Below, in pieces: positions 42,695 through 52,031 of a stretch of DNA of 64,000 nt. This DNA is from an uncultured SAR86 cluster bacterium (lineage in GTDB: Bacteria; Pseudomonadota; Gammaproteobacteria; Magnimaribacterales; D2472). The stretch is from positions 1-64,000 of the forward strand of contig CACBPP010000004.1 of assembly GCA_902541175.1 (NCBI GenBank). The letters run 5' to 3'. The notes beneath the pieces were generated by a model. That model had not been told where the DNA came from. It searched no databases and saw only the letters and a program-made list of their open reading frames with translations. Each line of letters starts with the position of its first letter. Position 1 is the stretch's first letter. A program made the position numbers and the translations under genes.

Positions 42695-43099
42695 ATGAAT
42701 TTTATTAGATTTAAACAAGTGATAATTACAATTCTGGCTATTCCTGTGCTTTATTTTTTATGCCTTTTATTTATTTCTTTTATTAATAAACCAGTAATTA
42801 AAAATATAAATGTCCCAGATATGACAGATTTTGAATTTAAAAGTAATCAAAATGACATCAGGGATAACAATAATCAAATTGAAAGCCCCTTAACTTTTGA
42901 TTATAAATTAATTGGTTATAGAGCAGGATCAAACAATTCTTCAGTGATTTTAAAAAAAGGCAATAAAGAATTTGTTGTGGCTAAAGGTGAAAAACTTGAG
43001 GATGTCTATGAATTGATTGAGGTCACAAAAGATGAAGTAATATTTCGTAATGAGGAAAAATTATATAAAATTGAGAACCTTGTCGGAAAAAACTTATGA
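42695..43099 (+). CDS. gspC: Type II secretion protein C, short form
   Basis: This 134-residue inner-membrane protein has one N-terminal transmembrane helix (~8-30), then a linker and a homology-region-like beta domain (FDYKLIGYRAG through YKIENLVG). It links the inner-membrane assembly to the secretin GspD. Typical GspC is 270-300 residues with a C-terminal PDZ or coiled-coil domain; that part is missing. Position at the head of the gsp run and coupling to gspD (ATGA overlap) support the call despite low sequence conservation. Confidence 0.75.
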   Translation: MNFIRFKQVIITILAIPVLYFLCLLFISFINKPVIKNINVPDMTDFEFKSNQNDIRDNNNQIESPLTFDYKLIGYRAGSNNSSVILKKGNKEFVVAKGEKLEDVYELIEVTKDEVIFRNEEKLYKIENLVGKNL

Positions 43100-44943
43100 A
43101 AAAATTATACAAATATAAGCTTCTAGGATTATTTTTATTAGTATTCACCAATTTACAAGCTCAGGATTCCTTTATTTTGAACTACGAAGATGTTGATATT
43201 AAGAAAGTTACTCAAGATATTGCTCAGTTTTCAAAGAAAACAATAATTTTAGATCCAAGAGTAAAAGGTAAGGTTACAATTTATTCAAATGCTAATCTCA
43301 ATAGAAGACAAGTCTGGGATGTATACCTTAGAACAATTCAAGTAAACGGATTTAGCGCGATTTCTGAGGATGGATTTCTTAGAGTAGTCCCTGAAAACGA
43401 AGCAACTAGAGACGAAACTCAGGATTTTTCAGGAGGCGGATTTGAAACTGTTGTTATTCCGTTGATAAATAGATCTACAGAAGAGATTTTACCGATGATT
43501 AAACCAATTACGGGAAGACAATCTCATTTATCAAGTATACCGTCAGTAAATTCTATTCTTCTTGTTGACAGAGCAAGTAATGTTGAACGAATCAAAAATT
43601 TACTTAAAGATTTAGATAAAAATAATACGGCCAAGATATCTATTATAAAACTTGATAATCTATCATCAATAGAAGCTGTTAGGATCTTGGATAGATTAAA
43701 AACACAAAATAATCCAACTATAAATCAATTTGTTGCTATCCCTTTTACACCATCAAATTCTGTTATTTTATCTGCAAATGATTTAATAACTAATAATATT
43801 CTGTCCACACTTAATTCTTTAGATCGAGATGTTACTTCAGATGATTCAATGGATGTGATTTATTTGAAATATGCTCGAGCTGAGGATTTATCTGCAATAC
43901 TAAATTCTATCTCAGGAAGTTTCATAACTGATGCTGAAGGTAAAAAAACAGTAATTACGCATCACGAAAAAACTAATTCTCTTATAATTTCATCAGCTGA
44001 AGATAATTTAAATTCTATAAGAAATATCGTGTCAAAATTAGATATAAGAAGGGCACAAGTTTTAGTAGAGGCTATCGTTGTTGATTTATCAGAAAAAGCT
44101 GCAACCAGGCTCGGTGTTGAAGCAATATATTCTGGAAATGACAAAAACAGTATTCCAGTTGGTATAACAAGATTTTCAGGCACCGGTGCAGATCTTCTTG
44201 CTATAGCAGGAGCTGCTGATGATGAAACTGACGTTACATTAACAACGACTGCAGTGTCCTCTCTATTAAATACACAGGGATTAGTTGCAGGATTTGGTGA
44301 TCTAACAAAAGGAGAAGATAATTTTGTTGGAATCTTGAATGCGATTGCGGATGATACAGACTCAAATATATTATCTACTCCATCTATTCTCGCAATGGAT
44401 AATGAACCAGCAAGATTATTTATTGGTCAGGAAATACCAATTACTACTGGGGAGAGTTTAGGAACAAATAACTCTAATCCATTTAGAACAACATCTAGGC
44501 AAGAAGTTGGAATTGAGCTAGAAATAACACCTCAAATTAATGAGGGAGCATCTGTAATACTTAATATAAAACAAGGCGTTTCTGGTGTTGCTGGAGTTGC
44601 TCAAAGTGGTCTGGATTTGATTACAAATAAAAGAGAAATTGAAACAACTGTTCTCGTTGATAATAATCAGATTATTGTATTAGGTGGATTAATTGACGAA
44701 GATATTCAAGAAGTTATATCTAAAGTACCTTTACTAGGTTCTATTCCAATACTAGGAAGAATTTTTCAATCTTCATCTACTAGCACAAGTACAAAAAATT
44801 TGATGGTTTTCTTAAAGCCAACTATTCTTACAAATTCTGATGTTGCTAATGAAATTTCATTAGAAAAATATAATTATTTCAAAGCAGAACAAGAATTAAA
44901 AAATAATAAATCTATTATTGACCTTACAAAATCTAAAGAGTAG
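43096..44943 (+). CDS. gspD: Type II secretion secretin
   Basis: This 615-residue protein forms the outer-membrane gate of the type II secretion system. After a signal peptide (ending LQAQ) come N0 (FILNYEDVDIKKVTQDIAQ), N1, N2 and N3 domains (e.g. VRILDRLKTQNNP, VIYLKYARAEDLSAIL). The secretin core follows from ~330 (RAQVLVEAIVVDLS, then VGIELEITPQINEG, GGLIDEDIQE, VPLLGSIPILGRIF). The domain order is canonical and length is near the usual 650. No lipobox or pilotin is seen. Confidence 0.93.
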   Translation: MKKLYKYKLLGLFLLVFTNLQAQDSFILNYEDVDIKKVTQDIAQFSKKTIILDPRVKGKVTIYSNANLNRRQVWDVYLRTIQVNGFSAISEDGFLRVVPENEATRDETQDFSGGGFETVVIPLINRSTEEILPMIKPITGRQSHLSSIPSVNSILLVDRASNVERIKNLLKDLDKNNTAKISIIKLDNLSSIEAVRILDRLKTQNNPTINQFVAIPFTPSNSVILSANDLITNNILSTLNSLDRDVTSDDSMDVIYLKYARAEDLSAILNSISGSFITDAEGKKTVITHHEKTNSLIISSAEDNLNSIRNIVSKLDIRRAQVLVEAIVVDLSEKAATRLGVEAIYSGNDKNSIPVGITRFSGTGADLLAIAGAADDETDVTLTTTAVSSLLNTQGLVAGFGDLTKGEDNFVGILNAIADDTDSNILSTPSILAMDNEPARLFIGQEIPITTGESLGTNNSNPFRTTSRQEVGIELEITPQINEGASVILNIKQGVSGVAGVAQSGLDLITNKREIETTVLVDNNQIIVLGGLIDEDIQEVISKVPLLGSIPILGRIFQSSSTSTSTKNLMVFLKPTILTNSDVANEISLEKYNYFKAEQELKNNKSIIDLTKSKE

Positions 44944-44946
44944 GTA

Positions 44947-46446
44947 ATGAGCGATCCTGGTCAAGAAAATATAATAACAGACCTTTTTCCATACGACTTT
45001 GTTAAAGAGAATGAAGTTATTGCAGTTAAAAATGGAAAAGGCATCGTAGTATCATCACCCAAACAAATCTCTTTAAATCTATATAAAGAAATACAAAGAT
45101 ACTTAGATTCAAACTTTACATTTGAACTATGCAAACCTGATGAATTTAATGAAATTCTAACTAGTTCATTTTCTGTGAGTGAACATCAAGATAATTTATC
45201 TGAAGAATTATCTGATGAGTTTGATCTTCAAGATTTCGCTGGCAGCATTAATGCAACTGAAGATCTATTAAGCGGAAATAATGATGCTCCAATTATTAAG
45301 TTAATCAATGGAGTAATAAGTCAAGCTATAAAGAGTAGAGCATCAGATATTCACTTTGAGCCATATGAAGATTTTATAATTATACGATTTCGAATTGATG
45401 GAATTTTAAAAGAAATATTAAGGCAAGATAGTAAAATTGCCTCTGTTCTTATTTCTAGGATTAAAATTATTTCAGGTTTAGATATATCTGAGAGAAGGTT
45501 GCCTCAAGATGGAAGGGTTTCCTTGTCTCTTGGAGATAAAAGTGTTGATGTAAGGGTATCAACTCTCCCATCATCATATGGTGAAAGAATTGTATTAAGA
45601 ATTTTAGATAAACAAGCTGCTCAAATAAATATAGATGATTTAGGATTACCAAAAAAAATTCTTTCTAACTATAAGAGTTCTTTAAAAAATCCAGAAGGAA
45701 TAATACTTTTTACAGGACCTACAGGATCAGGTAAAACAACCACTTTATATGCAGGTTTAAGGTATTTAAGTGATTCATCTCAAAACATTCTTACTGTTGA
45801 AGATCCAATTGAATATACCCTTAATGGAATTGGTCAAACACAAGTTAATACCAAAACAGGATATACATTTGCAAAAGGTTTAAGAGCAATTTTAAGACAG
45901 GATCCTGATGTAGTTATGGTTGGTGAAATGAGAGATATTGAAACTGCTCAAATTGGAATTCAATCAAGCCTTACAGGACATCTTGTATTGTCAACAGTTC
46001 ATACCAATAGTGCTGTAGCAGCAATTACAAGACTAAGAGATATGGGAATTGAATCATTTTTACTAGCCTCTAGCTTAAGAACAATAATTTCACAAAGGTT
46101 AGTTAGACGATTGTGTTCGCATTGTAAATCTGAGAATAAACCAACTAAAGAATCAATTGATATATTTGGATTGGATAAAACTAAATCAGTATATTCTGCA
46201 GAGGGTTGTGATCATTGCAATTTTACTGGCTATCAGGGAAGAATAGCTATAGCAGAATGCATTCAAGTAGATAAAACTTTAAAAGATATGATTCATAACA
46301 ATGACTCTGAAAATGAAATAGCAGATTATGTATTTAAAGATAATCAATCTATTGACCAAGCATCGATTGACTTGATTATTGATGGAGTAACATCTTGTGA
46401 GGAAATAATAAGAGTTAATAATATTAAAGAAGATGCCAGCTTATAG
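44947..46446 (+). CDS. gspE: Type II secretion ATPase
   Basis: This cytoplasmic hexameric ATPase powers the pseudopilus. The Walker A is GPTGSGKTT at 257-265, the Asp box LTVEDPIEYTLNGIGQTQVN, the Walker B RQDPDVVMVGEMRD, and the His box STVHTNSA. A zinc-type tetracysteine motif (CSHC ... CDHC) lies near 395-425, as expected. The N-terminal domain that binds GspL is at ~1-110. Its stop overlaps gspF by 14 bases. Length (499) is normal. Confidence 0.94.
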   Translation: MSDPGQENIITDLFPYDFVKENEVIAVKNGKGIVVSSPKQISLNLYKEIQRYLDSNFTFELCKPDEFNEILTSSFSVSEHQDNLSEELSDEFDLQDFAGSINATEDLLSGNNDAPIIKLINGVISQAIKSRASDIHFEPYEDFIIIRFRIDGILKEILRQDSKIASVLISRIKIISGLDISERRLPQDGRVSLSLGDKSVDVRVSTLPSSYGERIVLRILDKQAAQINIDDLGLPKKILSNYKSSLKNPEGIILFTGPTGSGKTTTLYAGLRYLSDSSQNILTVEDPIEYTLNGIGQTQVNTKTGYTFAKGLRAILRQDPDVVMVGEMRDIETAQIGIQSSLTGHLVLSTVHTNSAVAAITRLRDMGIESFLLASSLRTIISQRLVRRLCSHCKSENKPTKESIDIFGLDKTKSVYSAEGCDHCNFTGYQGRIAIAECIQVDKTLKDMIHNNDSENEIADYVFKDNQSIDQASIDLIIDGVTSCEEIIRVNNIKEDASL

Positions 46447-47623
46447 TTACACAGCCATAAACGAAGCTGGAATAAAGAAAAAAGGAATCCTGAGTGCTGA
46501 TTCAGAAAGAGAAGCAAGAAAGCTTGTAAAGGATCTTAAACTCACACCATTAAAAATATCTGAATCAAAGAATTTAGGTAAAACTCTAAGAATTAAAGAT
46601 AAAGAGATTGTTTTAATGACAAGACAACTTTCAACGTTGCTTGAAGCTAGTACACCAATCGTTGATGCGATTGATATTACTTCAAAGCAACTACAGAACA
46701 AAAACCTTGTATATATATTGTTAAATTTAAAAGAGGACCTTATTCAAGGTAAAAGACTTGGTAATTCTATGAAGAAATTCCCTGGAGTTTTTTCAGATAC
46801 ATACATATCCATGGTGTCGGCTGGAGACTCATCAGGAAATCTTGATGTAGTATTTTCTAGATTAGCAGACTATCTAGAGGAAAGTTCATCAATTAGACAA
46901 AAAGTAATATCTGCTCTTACTTATCCATTAATTTTAATTGGATTCTCTATAATTGTTATTATTTCATTATTAGCATTTGTGCTTCCTCAGGTTGTAAATC
47001 AATTTATTAAAGCGGGCGCAGAATTGCCATTTATTACAAAGTTTTTAATTGGCATTTCAAATAATATTGTCCCAATATTATTAGTTTTTTTCATATTGTC
47101 ATTAGGCACATATTACCTTTACAAAAATTACGTGAAAAAAATTGAAAACAGATTATTAATTGATAAAAAAATACTAGGCATACCGCTTTTAGGAAATTTT
47201 ATATTGAATTCTGAAATAGAACGATTTTCCAGTACCATGGAGTTACTTTTAGCGTCAGGAACTAATCTTGATATCTCTTTGGAAGAATGTTCAAAAATTT
47301 TTAATAATCAGTTTCTAGCAACCATTGTTTTGAATGCAAAAAATGACGTTGTTGAAGGAAAAGATTTCATTTCTGCTTTAAAACAAGATGGAGTTTTTCC
47401 AGATATATTTATACAACTTGTTTCAAGTGGTTATAGATCTGGAAATCTTGTAAAAATGTTTAATAAAGTTTCAAATTTCATGAAATCCGAAATTGAAAAT
47501 AAAAGAGCTGTATTTTTATCACTTTTAGAGCCAATAGTAATAATTTTTATGGGCGGATTTATTATGATGATAGTTCTAGCTATACTAATACCAATAATGC
47601 AAATGAATACGTTAGCGATATGA
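46433..47623 (+). CDS. gspF: Type II secretion inner-membrane protein F
   Basis: This 396-residue platform protein has two related cytoplasmic domains and three transmembrane segments (~165-190, ~215-237, ~370-392). YSYTAINEAGIKKKG and STLLEASTPIVDAIDI at the N-terminus and LLASGTNLDISLEECS / VSSGYRSGNLVKMFNKV in the second half are typical. It couples GspE motion to pilus growth. It overlaps gspE and gspG by 14 and 4 bases. Confidence 0.93.
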   Translation: MPAYSYTAINEAGIKKKGILSADSEREARKLVKDLKLTPLKISESKNLGKTLRIKDKEIVLMTRQLSTLLEASTPIVDAIDITSKQLQNKNLVYILLNLKEDLIQGKRLGNSMKKFPGVFSDTYISMVSAGDSSGNLDVVFSRLADYLEESSSIRQKVISALTYPLILIGFSIIVIISLLAFVLPQVVNQFIKAGAELPFITKFLIGISNNIVPILLVFFILSLGTYYLYKNYVKKIENRLLIDKKILGIPLLGNFILNSEIERFSSTMELLLASGTNLDISLEECSKIFNNQFLATIVLNAKNDVVEGKDFISALKQDGVFPDIFIQLVSSGYRSGNLVKMFNKVSNFMKSEIENKRAVFLSLLEPIVIIFMGGFIMMIVLAILIPIMQMNTLAI

Positions 47624-48057
47624 AAAAAAATAACAATGAAAAAGGCTTTACTTTAATAGAATTAATGGCTGTTTTAGTTATCTTGGGTATTTTAGCTACA
47701 GTTGTTGTAGTAAGTGTAGATCCAGTATTTCAAAGAGCAAATCTTGAAAAAATTAGAGCTGATATGGCAAATACTAATAAAGCTCTAGAGTTATATAGAT
47801 TTAATGAATTAACATATCCATCAACATCTCAAGGTTTAGAGGCGTTGGTCAATCCTCACTCAGAATTGAAAAATCCTTTTTTATATCCTGAGGGCGGTTA
47901 TATTTCCTCAATTCCAAAAGATCCTTGGGGTAGAGAATATATCTATGAACATCCTTCAAGACGATCTTTAAAATATGACCTATACACTTTAGGTGCAGAT
48001 GGTATTGAGGGAGGATCAGGTGAGGACGCTGATGTCGGAAATTGGATGCAACAATAA
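47620..48057 (+). CDS. gspG: Major pseudopilin
   Basis: This 145-residue type II pseudopilin has the prepilin site KGFTLIELMAVLVILGI (processing after G9; E5 of the mature protein present). The C-terminal signature PKDPWGREYIYEHP and GADGIEGGSGEDADVG matches the calcium-binding loop of GspG, so it is the major pilin. It should be cut by the prepilin peptidase at 28324. Confidence 0.95.
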   Translation: MKKNNNEKGFTLIELMAVLVILGILATVVVVSVDPVFQRANLEKIRADMANTNKALELYRFNELTYPSTSQGLEALVNPHSELKNPFLYPEGGYISSIPKDPWGREYIYEHPSRRSLKYDLYTLGADGIEGGSGEDADVGNWMQQ

Positions 48058-48541
48058 AGCATATAAGAAAGGATTTACCTTAATTGAAATTCTTGTTGTT
48101 TTAATTATTATTGGAGTTGCAACAACATTAATTACTCTTAACTTCAGCTCTATAGACTCTGTAAAGAAACAAACGAATTCTTTTCATAATACTATTAGAT
48201 ATCTAACAGAAGAGAGTATTGTTACTGGCAGTATAATAGGACTGTATCTAAGTTCAGATTCTCAATATGCAGAATACCTTTCAAATCAAGAAACGAATGA
48301 ACTAAATACAAATTTGAAAAGCGCTTTTTGGACAGATACATCCTCATTACGGAAAACATTTAAGTTTGAAGATGGCTCTGTTATAGAGCTTGTTGAGGAA
48401 AGATTTAATTATCCTACTTTAATTTTTTATCCTTCAGGCGAAAATTCAGGCGGCCGGCTAGAAATATATCACCCAAATTACATTCAAAGAATAGTTGTAA
48501 ATACTAATGGATTAATAAAAGATGAAATCATCAGTTATTAA
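48032..48541 (+). CDS. gspH: Minor pseudopilin H
   Basis: This pseudopilin has the cleavage site KKGFTLIEILVVLIIIGV. It caps the pilus with GspI, J and K. I place the start at the ATG at 48032, overlapping gspG by 26 bases and giving a short leader; a longer frame from 47993 would need a ~26-residue pre-leader. About 169 residues. The variable C-terminal body is normal for GspH. Confidence 0.85.
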   Translation: MSEIGCNNKAYKKGFTLIEILVVLIIIGVATTLITLNFSSIDSVKKQTNSFHNTIRYLTEESIVTGSIIGLYLSSDSQYAEYLSNQETNELNTNLKSAFWTDTSSLRKTFKFEDGSVIELVEERFNYPTLIFYPSGENSGGRLEIYHPNYIQRIVVNTNGLIKDEIISY

Positions 48542-48890
48542 TAGAGGATTTAGTCTAATTGAGGTTGTGGTTGCTCTTTTTATATTTAGCATTTCTGTAA
48601 TAACAATTTATAATCTCATATTATCGACAGCAGCCTCAAGCTTTGATTTAGAACAAAGATATCTTGCAAAGGAAGTAGCTAATAATCGTATATCACTAAT
48701 AAATACCATTGAAAAATCTTCAAGACCAATTGAAAGAAGTGGTGAAATGATTATGGGCGGCCAAAAATGGAAATGGGATGAGATAATTAATATTAGCTCA
48801 AATGACGAATTTTTTGAATATACAATTTCTGTGAAAAGTTTTGATAGTGATTCCTACATTTACTCAATAAATGGATATTATACAAAATGA
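48522..48890 (+). CDS. gspI: Minor pseudopilin I
   Basis: This 122-residue pseudopilin has the leader MKSSVINRG and N-helix FSLIEVVVALFIFSISV. The length and the following LAKEVANNRI match GspI, which nucleates the tip complex with GspJ and GspK. It overlaps gspH by 20 bases. Confidence 0.88.
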   Translation: MKSSVINRGFSLIEVVVALFIFSISVITIYNLILSTAASSFDLEQRYLAKEVANNRISLINTIEKSSRPIERSGEMIMGGQKWKWDEIINISSNDEFFEYTISVKSFDSDSYIYSINGYYTK

Positions 48891-49480
48891 GAAAGGGCTT
48901 TACTTTAATTGAAGTTCTAGTTTCATTAGTAATTCTTTCAATGATTGCAGTAATTTCATCAAATATCCTTCAATCATCCCTAGAAACTGAATTTAACTCA
49001 TCTGAAAGATTACATTCTGCAAGAAAATTAAATTTTTCATCAATAACTTTAAGAAGAGATATTAGGCAAATAATTAATGTGCCACTAAGAGATTTTTATG
49101 GAAATCAAATAAAAGGAACATTTATTGGAAATAATATTGATAATAAGATTGCTTTTAACACTAAAATAAAATCAATATCTAATGAAATATCTCCCATAAA
49201 GAGAGTCGAATATGTATTTGAGGAAAATAACTTAGTAAGAAAACAGTTTTACTCTTCCAATCCATATGATGCTGAGGAATTTATAAAATCAGTTTTAATT
49301 GAAGAAGTTTCTGAAATAGATATAAGATTTTTGCATGAGAAAATATGGTATCAAGAATGGCCGGTCGACCCAATCACTCAAAGAAAAATTCCAGAATTAA
49401 TAAAGCTCGAGTTTACAAAAAATAATAAAGAATATACATGGATAATAGAACCAAATTTTGATTATGTCTTCAAGTACTAA
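48887..49480 (+). CDS. gspJ: Minor pseudopilin J
   Basis: This 197-residue pseudopilin has the leader MRKG and helix FTLIEVLVSLVILSM. The body contains RRDIRQIINVPLRD and PELIKLEFT typical of GspJ. It is linked to gspI by a 4-base overlap and to gspK by 17 bases. Confidence 0.88.
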   Translation: MRKGFTLIEVLVSLVILSMIAVISSNILQSSLETEFNSSERLHSARKLNFSSITLRRDIRQIINVPLRDFYGNQIKGTFIGNNIDNKIAFNTKIKSISNEISPIKRVEYVFEENNLVRKQFYSSNPYDAEEFIKSVLIEEVSEIDIRFLHEKIWYQEWPVDPITQRKIPELIKLEFTKNNKEYTWIIEPNFDYVFKY

Positions 49481-50432
49481 AGGAGTTGTTCTCATTTCAA
49501 TACTCCTGATGGTTTTACTATTATCATCAGTAGCAATATTATTTGGGAATAAATATTTCTTATCATTAAAGAGGGCTCAATACATAGAATTTCAGGCTTT
49601 ATCTTTAAATATTTTTAGGAATCTAGAATCTTTATCAAAAGATAAGATAGAAACAGAATTGAGATTTAATTCAAATAAATTATCTAAAAATAATCCAATT
49701 TTAAAAGAACCATTTGTGTTTAATTTAAATGGGGCAGAAGTCATTACCAAGATATTAGATGGAAGTAATTGTTTTAATATTAATTCAATAGTTATCTTAA
49801 ATGATGGTAAATTTGTAGAAAATAAAAATTCCACAGCCGCATTAAGAAAAATTCTATTTCTAGAGGAAATTGATAACAACATAATTGAAGAAGTTATTGA
49901 TCAAGTCATTGATTGGATAGATAAAGATACAAATCCTAGAGCTTATGGATTAGAAGATTATTATTATTCTGGTCCATTACATAATCCAAGAGAATATACG
50001 GGCATGAGGTTAATGGTTTCTATAGATGAATTAAAAAGCCTTCCTGCAGTAAAGAAAGTTAATTGGGAAATATTCAGTAAGCATTTTTGCGCAATGCCTG
50101 AAGCAAATAAAATCTCACTTAATGTGAATACTCTTGATTTAGAGGATGTTTTTCTTCTTAGTTCTATTTTTCCAAATCTGCCTATCAAAGATGCTCAATA
50201 CATTATTGAAAATATTCCTTTATCTGGTTTTGATGACATAAATAGTTTTATGAAGAGTTTTCCAAATATAGATTTTAATGATCCAAATGGCGAGCTTAAA
50301 TTTTTATCGAATATTTTTGAAATCAATACAGAGATCATTTTTAATGAATTTACATCTTCTTCCTCAAGCAAAATAATTTATGGAAATAATAATAATGGTT
50401 TTATTATTTCAAGAATTTATAATGGAATCTAA
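49464..50432 (+). CDS. gspK: Minor pseudopilin K
   Basis: This ~322-residue tip pseudopilin has the leader MSSSTKG and helix VVLISILLMVLLLSSV. As in GspK it lacks the Glu at mature position 5, which allows it to sit at the pilus tip. VIDWIDKDTNPRAYGLEDYYY and the helical NVNTLDLEDVFLLSS are typical. I chose the ATG at 49464 over the TTG at 49458. Confidence 0.86.
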   Translation: MSSSTKGVVLISILLMVLLLSSVAILFGNKYFLSLKRAQYIEFQALSLNIFRNLESLSKDKIETELRFNSNKLSKNNPILKEPFVFNLNGAEVITKILDGSNCFNINSIVILNDGKFVENKNSTAALRKILFLEEIDNNIIEEVIDQVIDWIDKDTNPRAYGLEDYYYSGPLHNPREYTGMRLMVSIDELKSLPAVKKVNWEIFSKHFCAMPEANKISLNVNTLDLEDVFLLSSIFPNLPIKDAQYIIENIPLSGFDDINSFMKSFPNIDFNDPNGELKFLSNIFEINTEIIFNEFTSSSSSKIIYGNNNNGFIISRIYNGI

Positions 50433-51589
50433 TGAATACAATTATTGCATATCCAAATAATCTAGATTTTAGCAATGGAAATTATCATCAAAGTTCTGAT
50501 AATTTTAAAAAAGCAAATAAATTTTTAGATTTTAATGAATTTCAATCTTTAACACATAAAGATACATTTATTTATTTAATTCCCTCATCAATTATTGGAA
50601 ATTATGTTTTTGAAAGTAACAAAAATCTATCAAAGCAGAATAATTTAGCGAATTTCATATCTGAGATTGATACATACATAGTTAGTGATATTTCTAAAAA
50701 TGAATTTTTTATTTCTGATCAAAATGGCTTTGTAATAGATAAATCACTTTACAAAAAAATTAATAATCTTTTAAATTCGTTAAATTGTAAAGTTATCGCA
50801 ATACCCGATTATTTTCTAAATAATAAAACAGACAAAGATACTATCACTGAATTTAATGATAATTTTTTGTTTTCATTTAAAGATGGCACTGGTGGATCAA
50901 TTGACCATGATTCTCTTAAACAGTATTTAGATACAGTAAAATCATCTCATCCAGATTTTAATCCAGACGTTTTCTCAGATAAAAATATAAAAGAATTACA
51001 AACTTTTAACATTAATAAGAATATTAAAGTACCTGAATTCTTAAAAAATATGAAACCTGATTTACCTAATTTATTTAAATTCAAATTTACAATTAAAAAT
51101 ATCTTCAATAAATTGAGTTTTTCTAGGACAGAGATGTACTTATGTATTTTGTTATTAGTATCCTGTTTATCTTTACCACATGTGTTTATTGCTCAAAATA
51201 ACAAACATATCAATATATATGAGTCAGAGACATTCAATATTTTTAGATCGATAGATAAGAATACAAAAAAGATTGTGACACCGAAATTACAAATGGATCA
51301 ATTACTAGAACAAATATCAGTTTCATCTTTGGTTCAAGCCAAAGATATAAAATCAAATTTCGCAAATTTTAGGTTTTTGATATCAATAGGTGACGACTAT
51401 TTAAATAATGTTCAAATCGATTTTAACTCAAATGAGGCTACTTTATCTTTTATTAATTTACCGGATTTACAGTATCGCTTATTAAAAAATTCAGCAACAA
51501 GCTTCAATATTGAGATCCTTAATGAGGATATATTAAATAATGAAAATAAAATAAATGGTCAAATCAAAATTGGATTTAATAATGAATAA
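50432..51589 (+). CDS. gspL: Type II secretion protein L
   Basis: This 385-residue inner-membrane protein has an actin-like cytoplasmic N-terminal region (~1-170) that would dock GspE, one transmembrane helix (~237-255, LCILLLVSCLSLPHVF) and a periplasmic ferredoxin-like end. Sequence conservation is weak, so the call rests on order (after gspK, before gspM), membrane layout and length. The start codon shares one base with the gspK stop. Confidence 0.8.
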   Translation: MNTIIAYPNNLDFSNGNYHQSSDNFKKANKFLDFNEFQSLTHKDTFIYLIPSSIIGNYVFESNKNLSKQNNLANFISEIDTYIVSDISKNEFFISDQNGFVIDKSLYKKINNLLNSLNCKVIAIPDYFLNNKTDKDTITEFNDNFLFSFKDGTGGSIDHDSLKQYLDTVKSSHPDFNPDVFSDKNIKELQTFNINKNIKVPEFLKNMKPDLPNLFKFKFTIKNIFNKLSFSRTEMYLCILLLVSCLSLPHVFIAQNNKHINIYESETFNIFRSIDKNTKKIVTPKLQMDQLLEQISVSSLVQAKDIKSNFANFRFLISIGDDYLNNVQIDFNSNEATLSFINLPDLQYRLLKNSATSFNIEILNEDILNNENKINGQIKIGFNNE

Positions 51590-52031
51590 CTTTTTTGGTA
51601 ATTTAAATACAAGAGAAAAAAATTTAATTTTAGCTGCATCATTTCTGATAGCTACAGTTATTGTTTTTTTAACAATTAACAATACTATGCAAAGTTTAAG
51701 CTTTTCATCAAAAAGGCTAGAAAAAGCTAAGACTGATTATGAGTACGTAGCTACAAAAGCAGAGCAACTTAGCAATGCATTGATTAATCAGTCAAATGAT
51801 CCAACCGAGATAAAATCATTTTTAGATAATACTATAGATTTAGAAATAAAAAATCTTAAGATAGCTAAAATTGAAAATTATTTAAAAATTTCTTTTGAAA
51901 CCATCAATTTAAAAGAATCAATTTCTATTGCAGATGAGATAGCATCAATGCTGAACAAAGATTTTAGTAAAGTAACTTATTCAAAAAACGAGAAGGGATC
52001 TGTTACAGAGCTTTTTATAATCAATCCTTAA
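51582..52031 (+). CDS. gspM: Type II secretion protein M
   Basis: This ~149-residue inner-membrane protein has a short N-terminus (NLNTREKNLI), one transmembrane helix (~15-35) and a periplasmic ferredoxin-like domain. It pairs with GspL. NTREKNLI matches the usual SPREQ/RERx motif of GspM. The start is the ATG at 51582, overlapping the gspL stop by eight bases. No gspN follows; the next gene is convergent and overlaps by 11 bases. Confidence 0.82.
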   Translation: MNNFFGNLNTREKNLILAASFLIATVIVFLTINNTMQSLSFSSKRLEKAKTDYEYVATKAEQLSNALINQSNDPTEIKSFLDNTIDLEIKNLKIAKIENYLKISFETINLKESISIADEIASMLNKDFSKVTYSKNEKGSVTELFIINP

